A stretch of DNA of 64,000 nucleotides from NCBI GenBank assembly GCA_964473525.1, contig CAYYPK010000008.1, positions 160,818 through 224,817 on the forward strand, read 5' to 3'. Shown here piece by piece: positions 51,985 through 60,902 of this stretch (position 1 is the stretch's first letter; each line of letters begins with the position of its first letter). Under the pieces are notes generated by a model. That model did no database searches. It saw only the letters and a list, made by a program, of their open reading frames with translations, and was not told the DNA's origin. Position numbers and translations under genes: made by a program. The DNA comes from GCA-2687025 sp964473525 (GTDB lineage: Bacteria; Poribacteria; WGA-4E; GCA-2687025).

Positions 51985-53046
51985 CTAACCCGCCGTCGCC
52001 GGTGCGCACGACCGAATGACCTGCTCGTACCGATCCCGCCAAGGTGTCAGTTCCGCTTCGGTGGACGGCCGTAGATCGTCCAGCATCTCCGCGAGAGTCG
52101 CGGGGGAAAGCTCCCCTACGGACACCGAGCCGATGCCCGGGAACAGCTCTGCCGCCGACCCACGGACATCCACCGACACGTTCAGAACTCGCGTGCCAGG
52201 GAGACCGTACGCCGGCAGGCTGCCGTGCAGGCGCGCCGACACTACCGTGTGCGCGTAGGCGTACTGCCGCAGGAGCGTGTAGCAGTCGCCGTGGTACAGG
52301 AGGTCTTCCGCGGGGATGTGCCCGCGTAGCGCCTGGAACTCCTCGTAGCCGTGACAGAGCGTCTTGGCGCCCTCGTCCCTCTGCTTCATCGCCGCATAGA
52401 TCCCGACCCACTGCTTGACGTATGCCTCGCGGCGCGCGGCGCGGCTTGGCTTGCGCGGCGCGTCGTACCCGGGCGCGTACCGTGGGTGTGGCGGCACTAG
52501 CAGCGAGAGGGGCCGCTCGTCGGCAGGCGCGATGCCCCAATGCCGCGTTGCCCACGTCGCGGAACACGGTAGGTAGTGGTTCTCAATGCCCATGGCGTTC
52601 AGGAGCGCGTGCGCGTACGGGTCGCGCACGGTGAAGCAGAGGCTCGCATCGACACGCTGACGAATGATGCGCATCGTGCGCCGACTGTTCACGCAGTCGG
52701 ATACGTACTCGTCGATGCCGATATGGGGGTGTGAGAAGCCAGCGCCGCCCGCCATCGTCATCACCTTGAGGCCGTAGGGTAGGATGTGCCGCCGCCACAT
52801 GCCGTCGTCGTACCAATGCTTCCACCGGTCGTAGTTGTTATACTGCGGCATGCCGCCATAGACCGCGAACGGAGCCTGCCGCAGCTCCTCCTCGTGACGC
52901 CGGAATCCGTCGGGGACGAAGCGGTCAATGAGCAGCCACGTCTGAGGCCCAAGCGCCGCCTCGACAAGACGCTGCACGCCGACGCCGATGAATGTGTCAC
53001 CAGCGTTCTGACCGGTGCGCACGGTAGTAGTGATGAGAGGCAGCAT
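51985..53046 (-). CDS. Polysaccharide pyruvyl transferase-like protein
   Basis: 353 residues from ATG 53046 (MLPLITTTVRTGQNAGDTFI). The frame is open to 53097, but that stretch is Arg/Pro-rich. The family adds ketal pyruvate to sugars of exopolysaccharides and has a GT-B-like fold. Visible family parts are NAGDTFIGVGVQRLVEAALG, MTMAGGAGFSHPHIGIDEYV, SLCFTVRDPYAHALLNAMGI and TVVSARLHGSLPAYGLPG (the conserved S-x-R-x-H-G). Length is typical. A TATAAT on the minus strand at 53130-53135 lies about 84 bp upstream of the start. It is divergent from the HEAT lipoprotein gene. It may also modify cell-wall glycans rather than a capsule. Confidence 0.85.
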   Translation of the reverse strand: MLPLITTTVRTGQNAGDTFIGVGVQRLVEAALGPQTWLLIDRFVPDGFRRHEEELRQAPFAVYGGMPQYNNYDRWKHWYDDGMWRRHILPYGLKVMTMAGGAGFSHPHIGIDEYVSDCVNSRRTMRIIRQRVDASLCFTVRDPYAHALLNAMGIENHYLPCSATWATRHWGIAPADERPLSLLVPPHPRYAPGYDAPRKPSRAARREAYVKQWVGIYAAMKQRDEGAKTLCHGYEEFQALRGHIPAEDLLYHGDCYTLLRQYAYAHTVVSARLHGSLPAYGLPGTRVLNVSVDVRGSAAELFPGIGSVSVGELSPATLAEMLDDLRPSTEAELTPWRDRYEQVIRSCAPATAG

Positions 53047-53129
53047 GGCGTGGGACCGAGTTCTGGGAGGCGTGAACGGCCTGTGTCCAGGCCGCACGGC
53101 GATTGCAACGATAGGGGCGATTCGCTATC

Positions 53130-53135
53130 ATTATA
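53130..53135 (-). promoter_or_regulatory. TATAAT -10 box for the pyruvyl transferase gene
   Basis: On the minus strand the bases read GGATATAATGATAG, with a perfect TATAAT at 53135-53130. It lies about 84 bp upstream of the ATG. A -35 at the usual distance is weak (GAAAGA). Divergent to the next site. Confidence 0.45.
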
Positions 53136-53222
53136 TCCGATCCGAGTTGACCTCTTTCTTTGCCGTTGGCGGACCTTTAGCGCTTGCCAGCGGCTTTTCT
53201 AAGTACGCCGCCGCCGGTCCCA

Positions 53223-53251
53223 TTGCCGTCCGCACGACCCGCCCGTATAAT
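53223..53251 (+). promoter_or_regulatory. Sigma70-type promoter of the HEAT lipoprotein gene
   Basis: TTGCCG (53223-53228), a 17-bp spacer and a perfect TATAAT (53246-53251). The start codon of the lipoprotein gene is 56 bp after the -10. The AT-rich box stands out in G+C-rich DNA. Confidence 0.65.
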
Positions 53252-53306
53252 GCGCCCCACCACGCGACACGGCTTATGCGACACGCTCAGGAGGACACGG
53301 AAGCTG

Positions 53307-56300
53307 ATGACCGAGCACGCCTGCCCATCATCGCGTGCACAGAAGCGCTGGGTTGGGATTTGCCTTGCGGCGTCGACAGCGTTCCTGGGCGCCTGCGGCA
53401 CTAGCGACGACACCACGATCAACGAGGTTCGGAAGCGCCTCGCGACCGGCTCCTCGGACGGCGTGGAAGCCCTGCTAAAACAGGGGTCGTGGTATACCGA
53501 CGCCCTGGCGTCGTCGGTAGCGACGGCCGTGGAGATGCCCGACAGCGCATGGCCCGCCGGGCTCCGTGGGGTGCTGAATGACCTGACGAAGGCCGACGCG
53601 GACATCCTCGCTCTGGAGGCGCAGGCGCGCGACGAGGACGTCGATGACAGGTCGCTGCGCCGTATCCGCGCGCTGAACGACGCTCGAGATCTCGCCGCGG
53701 AGGGCATCGCGGAATGGCTGTCCCACCAGGACGCGGGCAAGCTTTCCACCGAGACCGACACGGTCGTCGAGGCGGCGCTGCTGGCCCACAAGTCGCAAGA
53801 TCCGGCCACGCGGGCGCACGTCGCGGCGATCGTCGAGTCCCTCGGCGCCAACGCGTACGACGCGCTGGTAGCGGCCCTGGAGCATGAAGGGCCAGCGATC
53901 CGCGCCGCAGCCGTCCGACATCTCGGGCTGTTGGGAGATGACCGCGCGCTAGACCCGCTACGCGCGCGCATCGGCGCCGAACAGTCGTTCAACGCTCTCT
54001 ACGAGCTCCCCCTCGCCATCGCCGGTCTGTCGCAGCCGGAGACGGTGGACGCGCTCATGTCGATGCTCGCGTTGCGCGACGACGGCTCCTACGTCGTTGG
54101 GTCCGGTCAGGCGCGCGCGGAAGCCATCGACCAGTTGGCGCACAAGCTCAGTTCACAGCCGGATCGTGTCGCCGACGCCATACCCGTCTTGCTCGAACGC
54201 CTGGGAGACGACAACGCATACGTCGTCACGCGGGCGCAGGCGGCGCTCGTGGCGTTGGGTTCCGCGGTCGTGCCCGGCGCGCTCACGCTCGCCGACGGCG
54301 GGTGGCAGACCGTGCGGCTGTCCGTCATCCCCACGGTGGACGCTGACCGCGAGGAAGCTCGACGCGTCGCGGTGTTCGGGCACGCAGTCAACGCGCTCGT
54401 AGCCCTCCGCGAACCGACGGTGATGAGCGGCGGCCAGCGAGGCGAGGCGCTGCGCATCCTCGACGAGGCGCTCGCGGACGAGGATCTACGTGGCAGAGCC
54501 TCGACGGCCCTGCGCGGCATGGGAGGCCATGCCGTGCCGCTTCTCGTAGCACAGCTCGATTCGGACGACGTGCGAATACGCGTGACCGCGGCGCAAGCGC
54601 TTGGCGCCATCAACAACCTCCACGCGGTGGACCCGCTCATCGCGCGCATGGAGAACGAGCGCGAAGCTGAGGCCCTGGCGGCAATGGTCGCCGCGATACA
54701 GGCGATGCGGGCCCGCGACGCCATTCCGACAATCGTAGCGATCATGGACTCGCCGCGCGCGAGGGATTCGCGCGTCCAGGGAGCTGTCGTCTCTGCAATC
54801 GCGCGGATTGGCGACTCGAAGCGCTATCCCGATGAGATGGCGCGCGCCATCGTCATCATCCGCGCGCTCGTGGATCGCGAGCAGGCGATGTCTAGTGGCG
54901 CGCGCGAGTCGGTGCGCAACCTGGCGCTAACGGCGCTAGGAAAGCTCAAACCCGAAGGTGTGACCGAAGACCTTCGCAAGGTGCTGTTGGACGAGAAAGA
55001 GCCCGACACCTTGCGCAAGACCGCCGCATGGGCCTTGGGCGAACGAGCGGCCAAGTCCGTCGACGCCGCTCCCGCGCTCGCGGAAATCCTCACGATCCGC
55101 CGTGAGGAGCAGCGCGACTTCCTGAGGCAGCTCAAGAAGCTCTATAAGAACGAGCAGGGCCTGAACGAGCGTTGGCAGTCCCTGGGTTGGGACGCTGGAT
55201 ATCGCAACTTCCGCGAGGTGAAGGTCATTCCAAGCCTCGTTCGGACGGAAGTCGTCCACGCGTACCGCAAGATCAAGGGCGCTGACGCTGCCCCGTTGCT
55301 GATTGAGGTGCTAGAGGACGACCAGCGAGCGGCCGTGCGGGAAGCCGCGGCGAGGGCGCTCAAGGAGCTGGCGAAGGGGCGGGAGGCGGTCATCAAGGCA
55401 ATGCGGGAGGATGAGGTCGGGGCAGTGCGCGCCGCTGCGGCGTTCGCGCTGGAGACCGCCAAGGGCGACGATGGCGGTGAGGCGTCCATTCCCCACCTGT
55501 TGCGCACGATACGCGAGGACGACTACGAGACCGCGCGGGTAAACGCCGCACACACGCTGCGCGAGATCAAGCTGCCCGCGACGCTGAACGGCTTGGCGGA
55601 AGTATTGCGTGGCACGCATCTCGACGACGATGAGGAACTCTCCCCAAGCCTGTTCGCGCGGGTGAGCGCTTCTCTCGTCATCGTGGCCAAGCACCGAGTG
55701 CCGCTGGATGGCGCGGTCGCCGCCGACGTCATTGCGGCGGGGCTGACGCACCGAGACGCGCGGGTGCGCGCGCAGTGCCTTTATGTCACCGGCGCGGTCG
55801 CCGGCACCAACGCGGTCGCCGAAGCCACCGAACTCATGACAGCCGACCCAAGTCCACGCGTGAAAGAACTCGCCGCGCAGACGCTAGGGAGGCTGAAGCA
55901 GCGGTCGGCGATTGGCGATCTGCTGGCAGTCGCGGCGGACGAATCCGAATGGCATCGGGTCCGCAACGCCGCGTTGTGGGCGCTGGGTCAGATACGCGCG
56001 ACGGAGGCGGAGGAGGCGTTCACGCAGGCGCTTGACTCAGCACATCCGACACTGCGCGCAACGGCCGCAACGGGGCTGGCGAATATACGCGCGAAATCGG
56101 CGGAGGCCGCGCTCATACGCCTGGCGAAGCGTCGCCAGGAACCGGCAGCCGTACGGACCGCCGCCATCGCCGCGCTCGGGACCTTCAAGACCGACGGCGC
56201 GCGCTCGACGCTGGTCGAACTCCTGGCGCGTGAGGTCGGCGCGTTGAGGACGGCAGCGATGGCCGCGTGCGGAGTTGCTAAGGCGGGCGGAGCGGTTGAC

Positions 56301-57110
56301 CACCTGTCCGAGGTCGTCGGCGACCGTGGCGAGTCGGACGGCACGCGCGCGGCGGCCGCGGGCGCGCTCGCCGCAATCGCGCAAGAGCCCGGCGGACGGG
56401 CGCTAACCGCCGTGCTGATGGACCCGACGGAGCTGACCGTCGGCAAGATCGGCGCGGACGAGCACTACGTCTATTGGGAGGCGGCGAGTCGCGCGACGAA
56501 GGCGTTCGCGCCGAGCCCTGAGCTGTTGCCGTATCTCGAAGACCTCGTCAACGACACCTGGCACTCGATCCACGTCCGCCGCCAGGTCCCCCACGCGATG
56601 GGGATGGTTGACGACCCGGAAACGACCCCCACGCTACAGCGCGTGCTGGAACACGGTGACCTTCACGTGCGCCGCTTCGCTATCCAGTCGATGGGTCTGA
56701 CGCGCGACCCATCGCTGGCCGCCTCGCTAACCGACCTGCTGAAGAACGCGCGCAGCGTCGAGGAACGGCGCGACGTTCCGACGGCGTTGGGCAACTTGGG
56801 ATCGGCCTCCGCAGTGTCCGGGCTGTCGGAATCGCTGGCGACCGATGGCGATGAAGCCGTGCGGCGCAACGCGGCAACGGCCCTCGTGAAACTTGGGGCC
56901 TACGACGCCGTGCTGGCTAAGCTTGGTGATGAGTCCGCGAGGCTCAGCGTCCGATTGGCGGCGCTCCGGGCGCTTGAGGACGCAGGCGTGAAGGCTGTCG
57001 CTGTCGCGTCCGCGGTGGAATCGCTTAAGAACCATGGACATGGACACATCGCGTTCCACGCGCGGGCGGCGCATGCCGCGTTGATGGGCGTCGATTTCGG
57101 AGGCGTCTGA
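53307..57110 (+). CDS. Giant HEAT-repeat lipoprotein
   Basis: 1267 residues from ATG 53307; the frame is open from 53184, but the signal peptide starts here. KRWVGICLAASTAFLGACGT gives a lipobox FLGAC. From about residue 170 to the end the chain is a succession of HEAT/PBS-lyase-like repeats, e.g. AIRAAAVRHLGLLGDDRALD, VRIRVTAAQALGAINNLHAV, AAVREAAARALKELAKGREA and LHVRRFAIQSMGLTRDPSLA. Such solenoids are large binding surfaces; no enzyme domain is seen. Lipid anchoring suggests a scaffold on the outer face of the inner membrane or on the outer membrane. The stop TGA shares its A with the ATG of eda, so the two are translationally coupled, which is unusual. Confidence 0.88.
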   Translation: MTEHACPSSRAQKRWVGICLAASTAFLGACGTSDDTTINEVRKRLATGSSDGVEALLKQGSWYTDALASSVATAVEMPDSAWPAGLRGVLNDLTKADADILALEAQARDEDVDDRSLRRIRALNDARDLAAEGIAEWLSHQDAGKLSTETDTVVEAALLAHKSQDPATRAHVAAIVESLGANAYDALVAALEHEGPAIRAAAVRHLGLLGDDRALDPLRARIGAEQSFNALYELPLAIAGLSQPETVDALMSMLALRDDGSYVVGSGQARAEAIDQLAHKLSSQPDRVADAIPVLLERLGDDNAYVVTRAQAALVALGSAVVPGALTLADGGWQTVRLSVIPTVDADREEARRVAVFGHAVNALVALREPTVMSGGQRGEALRILDEALADEDLRGRASTALRGMGGHAVPLLVAQLDSDDVRIRVTAAQALGAINNLHAVDPLIARMENEREAEALAAMVAAIQAMRARDAIPTIVAIMDSPRARDSRVQGAVVSAIARIGDSKRYPDEMARAIVIIRALVDREQAMSSGARESVRNLALTALGKLKPEGVTEDLRKVLLDEKEPDTLRKTAAWALGERAAKSVDAAPALAEILTIRREEQRDFLRQLKKLYKNEQGLNERWQSLGWDAGYRNFREVKVIPSLVRTEVVHAYRKIKGADAAPLLIEVLEDDQRAAVREAAARALKELAKGREAVIKAMREDEVGAVRAAAAFALETAKGDDGGEASIPHLLRTIREDDYETARVNAAHTLREIKLPATLNGLAEVLRGTHLDDDEELSPSLFARVSASLVIVAKHRVPLDGAVAADVIAAGLTHRDARVRAQCLYVTGAVAGTNAVAEATELMTADPSPRVKELAAQTLGRLKQRSAIGDLLAVAADESEWHRVRNAALWALGQIRATEAEEAFTQALDSAHPTLRATAATGLANIRAKSAEAALIRLAKRRQEPAAVRTAAIAALGTFKTDGARSTLVELLAREVGALRTAAMAACGVAKAGGAVDHLSEVVGDRGESDGTRAAAAGALAAIAQEPGGRALTAVLMDPTELTVGKIGADEHYVYWEAASRATKAFAPSPELLPYLEDLVNDTWHSIHVRRQVPHAMGMVDDPETTPTLQRVLEHGDLHVRRFAIQSMGLTRDPSLAASLTDLLKNARSVEERRDVPTALGNLGSASAVSGLSESLATDGDEAVRRNAATALVKLGAYDAVLAKLGDESARLSVRLAALRALEDAGVKAVAVASAVESLKNHGHGHIAFHARAAHAALMGVDFGGV

Positions 57111-57757
57111 TGGGCAAGCACGCGCACTGCGCGCGCATCCGGGAAAGCGGCATCATCGTCATCGTTCGCGCGGACTCGTCCGGTGAGCTCGTGGACGTGG
57201 CGAAGGCGCTGCAACAGGGCGGTGTGGACATCATCGAGATCACCATGACGACGCCCGGAGCGTTGCAGGTGATTGAGGATGTCCGTAGCGCGTGCGGCGA
57301 CGATGTCCTCGTGGGAGCCGGGTCCGTCCTGGACGCAGAAACTGCTCGGGCGACCATCCTCGCCGGCGCCGAGTACATCGTGTCTCCCGTCCTCTCCGAA
57401 GGCGTGGTCAGCCTGGCGCATCGGTACCAGAAGGTCGTCATGCCTGGCACGTTCACGCCGACGGAGATGTTCCGCGCGCACGAGATGGGCGCCGACTTCG
57501 TCAAGGTGTTCCCGGTCAACACGATGGGACCGGGGTACCTGAAGGACGTCCTTGCCCCAATGCCGCACCTCGCCATCGTCCCAACCGGCGGCATTAGCCA
57601 GGACAACATCGCCGACTACATCGCGGCCGGAGCGGCGGCCGTCGGCGTCGGCAGCGCGCTCGTCAAGAAGGACTGGGTGCGCGATCAGAAGTTCGACCTG
57701 CTGACGTCAGCGGCGCGCGAGCTGCGCGAGACGGTAGAGGGTGCGCGGGCCGGGTAG
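57110..57757 (+). CDS. eda: KDPG/KHG aldolase (2-dehydro-3-deoxyphosphogluconate aldolase)
   Basis: 215 residues from ATG 57110, which overlaps the HEAT gene's stop by 1 nt (TGATG). This class I aldolase cleaves 2-keto-3-deoxy-6-phosphogluconate to pyruvate and glyceraldehyde 3-phosphate. Seen: phosphate-binding Arg20 in GIIVIVRADSSGEL, Glu43 in VDIIEITMTTPGAL, the GAGSV loop, SPVLSEGVVSLAHRY, and Schiff-base Lys132 in ADFVKVFPVNTMGPGYL. AIVPTGGISQDN completes the phosphate site. The product would feed breakdown of uronic-acid-containing glycans, in line with the glycoside hydrolase, lyase-like and sulfatase genes that follow. Confidence 0.95.
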   Translation: MGKHAHCARIRESGIIVIVRADSSGELVDVAKALQQGGVDIIEITMTTPGALQVIEDVRSACGDDVLVGAGSVLDAETARATILAGAEYIVSPVLSEGVVSLAHRYQKVVMPGTFTPTEMFRAHEMGADFVKVFPVNTMGPGYLKDVLAPMPHLAIVPTGGISQDNIADYIAAGAAAVGVGSALVKKDWVRDQKFDLLTSAARELRETVEGARAG

Positions 57758-57830
57758 CGCGTTGCCCACATCATGTCACCGAAGTCTCACCAGAGCTGCC
57801 GCGCTCCGGGTCGCGGGCGTGAGGTTCCGC

Positions 57831-58115
57831 ATGGAATCTCTGAAGGTCGACTTCCCCGGTCGCCTCGCTGCTGTGGTGAAGGGCCTCGTGGTCATGGGCC
57901 GGTCCCACGATGAACGAGAGCGCGCGCGGCGCGCTGTCGCCGAGTTCATGCAGCGCCATGGCCCGTCGCTAACGGAGAGCTACCAACTCGAGGATGTCGA
58001 GTGGGCCCGCCAACGGATCGAGTCGAGCGCCGGCCCGGTTGTGTATTGGCGGAGGGAAGCCAGCCTCCTCGGTCTCTTGCCTGGCGTGGGCAACGTGTGT
58101 GTCACCAGCCGTTGA
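57831..58115 (+). CDS. Small hypothetical protein
   Basis: 94 residues from ATG 57831, with TGAGG 7 nt upstream; the frame is open back to 57741 but that overlaps eda. The sequence MESLKVDFPGRLAAVVKGLV, then an Arg/Glu-rich helix (HDERERARRAVAEFMQRHG) and YQLEDVEWARQRIESSAGPV, looks like a real soluble protein with mixed charge. No motif or family is recognised. It lies between eda and the glycoside hydrolase on the same strand. It might be a chance frame, hence the low score. Confidence 0.4.
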   Translation: MESLKVDFPGRLAAVVKGLVVMGRSHDERERARRAVAEFMQRHGPSLTESYQLEDVEWARQRIESSAGPVVYWRREASLLGLLPGVGNVCVTSR

Positions 58116-58217
58116 GTCGGAACTGAGCCACGCCATTGCGGACTCGGAGGAAGCCTGTCTACTCGCGCGGTCGCGGGTTCTCTGAGCGTGCGTGGGCCAG
58201 CGCGGAAGGAACAAGCG

Positions 58218-59216
58218 GTGAGCGGACAGTGGTCAGTTCAACGGGCTGCGGCGTGGATGGCGCGTGCAGGCTGGACGCGCGGCTTCAACTACGTCCCTAG
58301 CACGGCGGTCAACACGACGGAGTTCTGGCAGGCGGAGACGTTCGATGAGGCGACCATCGCGCGTGAGTTGGGATGGGCAGAGGACATCGGTTACAACAGT
58401 TGCCGAGTGTTCGTGCAGTATCTCGTGTGGGAGGCAGACCCACTTGGGATGTTGGCGCGCCTGCGCAGGTTCCTCGACATCGCCGACGCTAGCGGCATCT
58501 CGACGATGTTCACGCTCTTCGACGACTGCGCGTTCTCCGGCAAGCAGCCGTATCTGGGCGAGCAGGACGCGCCGACGCCAGGAGTCCACAACAGCGGGTG
58601 GACGCCTAGCCCCGGCCACAAACGCGTCGTTGATCGCGATGCGTGGTCGTCGCTGGAGCAGTACGTCACGAGTGTCGTGGCGGAGTTCCAAGACGACGCG
58701 CGGGTGATCGCGTGGGATCTCTACAACGAGCCTGGCAACTCGGGCATGGGGCCGGCATCCGATGCCCTTGTAGCCGCCTCGTTCGACTGGGCGCGCGCCG
58801 CTAGGCCGACCCAGCCTCTGACCGTCGGCGTGTGGACCCCGGAACTACCGGCGCTGAACGAACTCGCGCTACGGGAGTCGGACGTCGTCAGCTTCCACAA
58901 CTACGGTGACGTCGCCAGCCTGCGGGCGCAGATAGACGAACTCGCGGCGTTGGGGCGTCCGCTCCTCTGCACGGAGTGGATGCGGCGACCGATCTCGCTG
59001 TACGCTTCGCACCTTCCGATCCTCAAGGAGCGGGACGTCGGGTGCTACGCCTGGGGATTGGTGAACGGCAAGACGCAGACGCACTTCCCGTGGGGATCGC
59101 CCGAGGGAGCAGGGGAGCCGGACGTGTGGTTCCACGATCTGTTGCAGGCGGACGGATCTCCCTATGACGCCGACGAGGTCGCGTTCGTTCGGCAGACACA
59201 GCGCGGCGACGCGTAG
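58218..59216 (+). CDS. Clan GH-A-type glycoside hydrolase (GH5/cellulase- or xylanase-like)
   Basis: 332 residues from GTG 58218, which has GGAAGGAA 7-8 nt upstream and is a better start than the one at 58188. It is a TIM-barrel hydrolase with two catalytic Glu residues in the right places: Glu171 in VIAWDLYNEPGNSG (acid/base, end of strand 4) and Glu253 in PLLCTEWMRRPI (nucleophile, strand 7). The first strands are GWTRGFNYVPSTAVNTTEFW and GYNSCRVFVQYLVWE. There is no signal peptide, so it should act on imported oligosaccharides in the cytoplasm. The neighbours (PL11-like, sulfatase, eda) suggest a plant- or algal-type acidic glycan. Exact linkage unknown. Confidence 0.85.
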   Translation: MSGQWSVQRAAAWMARAGWTRGFNYVPSTAVNTTEFWQAETFDEATIARELGWAEDIGYNSCRVFVQYLVWEADPLGMLARLRRFLDIADASGISTMFTLFDDCAFSGKQPYLGEQDAPTPGVHNSGWTPSPGHKRVVDRDAWSSLEQYVTSVVAEFQDDARVIAWDLYNEPGNSGMGPASDALVAASFDWARAARPTQPLTVGVWTPELPALNELALRESDVVSFHNYGDVASLRAQIDELAALGRPLLCTEWMRRPISLYASHLPILKERDVGCYAWGLVNGKTQTHFPWGSPEGAGEPDVWFHDLLQADGSPYDADEVAFVRQTQRGDA

Positions 59217-59258
59217 CCTCGCCATCTACTGTACCCATCTTCCTAAGAGGAGCGCCGG

Positions 59259-60857
59259 ATGCCAGAGCATCGCTACCTGGCCGGGCTACCGCGCGGCGAC
59301 GGGGCCGTGCATCTCTCCTGGCGCCTGCTGGCGTCCGACGCGGCCGATGTTGGCTTCCACGTCGAGCGCGACGGGGAGCGCGTCACGACAGAGGCCGTGA
59401 CGGACTCCACGAATTGGCTCAACTCAGACGCCAGCGGCGGACAGAGGCGATACCGGGTGACGGCCGTTCACGGCGGCGCGTCCGAGGAGATCACGGTTGA
59501 CGCCTCCGCCGACGCCACGCTACTGGCGCGGGACATCGCCCTCGACGAGTCGATCGACGACGTGCCCGGAATCGTCATTGGCGATCTATGCAATGACGGC
59601 AAGCTTGGATACGTGCTGCGCGCCGTGCGCGACGGTCAAGTGTGGATCATCGCCTACCATCACGACGGTGGTCTGCTCTGGGAACGCAACACGAACCTCC
59701 CTATGGCTGGTGGTTGGGACGGCTCCACGCTGCACGTGCCGCTCCTCTGCTGGGATGTGAACGCCGACGACCGCACGGAGGTCGTGTACCACTCGCACGT
59801 CGGCAATTACCCGCATGAGACGCACGGCATCCCGAGTGATGGGTCGCGGCTGTTGGCGGTGGACGGCGAGACAGGCGAGACCGTGTGGGAGGCGCCGTGG
59901 CCGTCCATACAGCCACGCGTGATGATGACCGTTGGGCATCTGCGCGGCATGGGCGCTCCGGCCAGCATCGTTGTCCAGGACGAGACGTACCGCAACGTCG
60001 TGCTGACCGCCGTGAACGGCGCCACCGCTAAGGTGGACTGGCGCGTCGAGCAGGAACGGGCCGGCGGGCACAACCTCGACATCGCCGACATAGACGGCGA
60101 TGGCGTTCAGGAGGTCATCTGCGGCGGCGTCTGTTACAACGGCGACGGCACGGTACGGTGGGAAGCGGAGCCGTTCGGTCACACCGACCTGTCGAAGCCC
60201 GGGCGCATCGTACCGGGCATGGACGGCATGCAGATATGGTACGCCGTCGAGAACAACAACACGGGCGTCTACCTCGTGGATCAACACGGAAAGACGCTGT
60301 GGAAGGAGCCGTTCCGGCACGCGCACTACGGCTGGCTGGCGAGGCACGCGCCTGGCGTCGGCGGGCTGCACCCTCACACCGCCGAGGACGGTCGCCACGA
60401 GTACGGCGCCGTGGATGCCGGCATGCGCGAGTCGGGACACTTCCCGGTCTACCTGCCGGACGGCTCCCACTGGCTGAACCTGACCGACTGGGAACGCAAG
60501 AACTTCGTACCCGTCCACTGGGATGAAGGCCCCGAGGTGGTCTTCATTGTCCGCAAGGAGGACAAGCGGGTCGTCCGGCTGTCCGCTGACGGGGAGATGA
60601 CGGACCTGGCGGACGGCAACCTGCCCGAGGGCGGGAAGTACGAACGCAACCTCGGCTGCGTCGACGTCCTGGGCGACTACCGCGAGAACATCGTCACGGT
60701 GGACATGGAGCGCAGGGCGCTCATCGTGTTGGCGAACCCGACGGTGAGCACAAGCCGCGGACACTCGCCGTGGGACGACTTCGAATACCGGCACGACCGT
60801 AGCCAGTTGGGCTCCGGGTATTACATCTACATCTCGCCCCCAGGTACTGTCGTGTAG
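59259..60857 (+). CDS. PL11-like (rhamnogalacturonan lyase-type) beta-propeller protein
   Basis: 532 residues from ATG 59259 with AAGAGGAG 9 nt upstream. The start is like family PL11 rhamnogalacturonan lyases: GDGAVHLSWRLLASD, then FHVERDGERV and a Fn3/Ig-like strand set to about residue 80. The rest is an 8-blade-type propeller with calcium-binding FG-GAP-like loops: IVIGDLCNDGKLGYVLRAV, LLCWDVNADDRTEVVYHSH, LDIADIDGDGVQEVICGGV, CVDVLGDYRENIVTVD. No signal peptide is found, and it is somewhat shorter than typical PL11 enzymes. It may be a lyase on imported fragments or a non-catalytic relative. The sulfatase follows 45 nt later. Confidence 0.7.
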   Translation: MPEHRYLAGLPRGDGAVHLSWRLLASDAADVGFHVERDGERVTTEAVTDSTNWLNSDASGGQRRYRVTAVHGGASEEITVDASADATLLARDIALDESIDDVPGIVIGDLCNDGKLGYVLRAVRDGQVWIIAYHHDGGLLWERNTNLPMAGGWDGSTLHVPLLCWDVNADDRTEVVYHSHVGNYPHETHGIPSDGSRLLAVDGETGETVWEAPWPSIQPRVMMTVGHLRGMGAPASIVVQDETYRNVVLTAVNGATAKVDWRVEQERAGGHNLDIADIDGDGVQEVICGGVCYNGDGTVRWEAEPFGHTDLSKPGRIVPGMDGMQIWYAVENNNTGVYLVDQHGKTLWKEPFRHAHYGWLARHAPGVGGLHPHTAEDGRHEYGAVDAGMRESGHFPVYLPDGSHWLNLTDWERKNFVPVHWDEGPEVVFIVRKEDKRVVRLSADGEMTDLADGNLPEGGKYERNLGCVDVLGDYRENIVTVDMERRALIVLANPTVSTSRGHSPWDDFEYRHDRSQLGSGYYIYISPPGTVV

Positions 60858-60902
60858 CGCGCCCACCGGCCCGGACGCGTCCACTGAGAGGATTGACCGC
60901 GT

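Noticed and set aside
51831..52019. 62-codon plus-strand frame between BrkB and pyruvyl transferase genes
   Set aside because: It reads through a terminator hairpin and into the pyruvyl transferase gene; no ribosome site.
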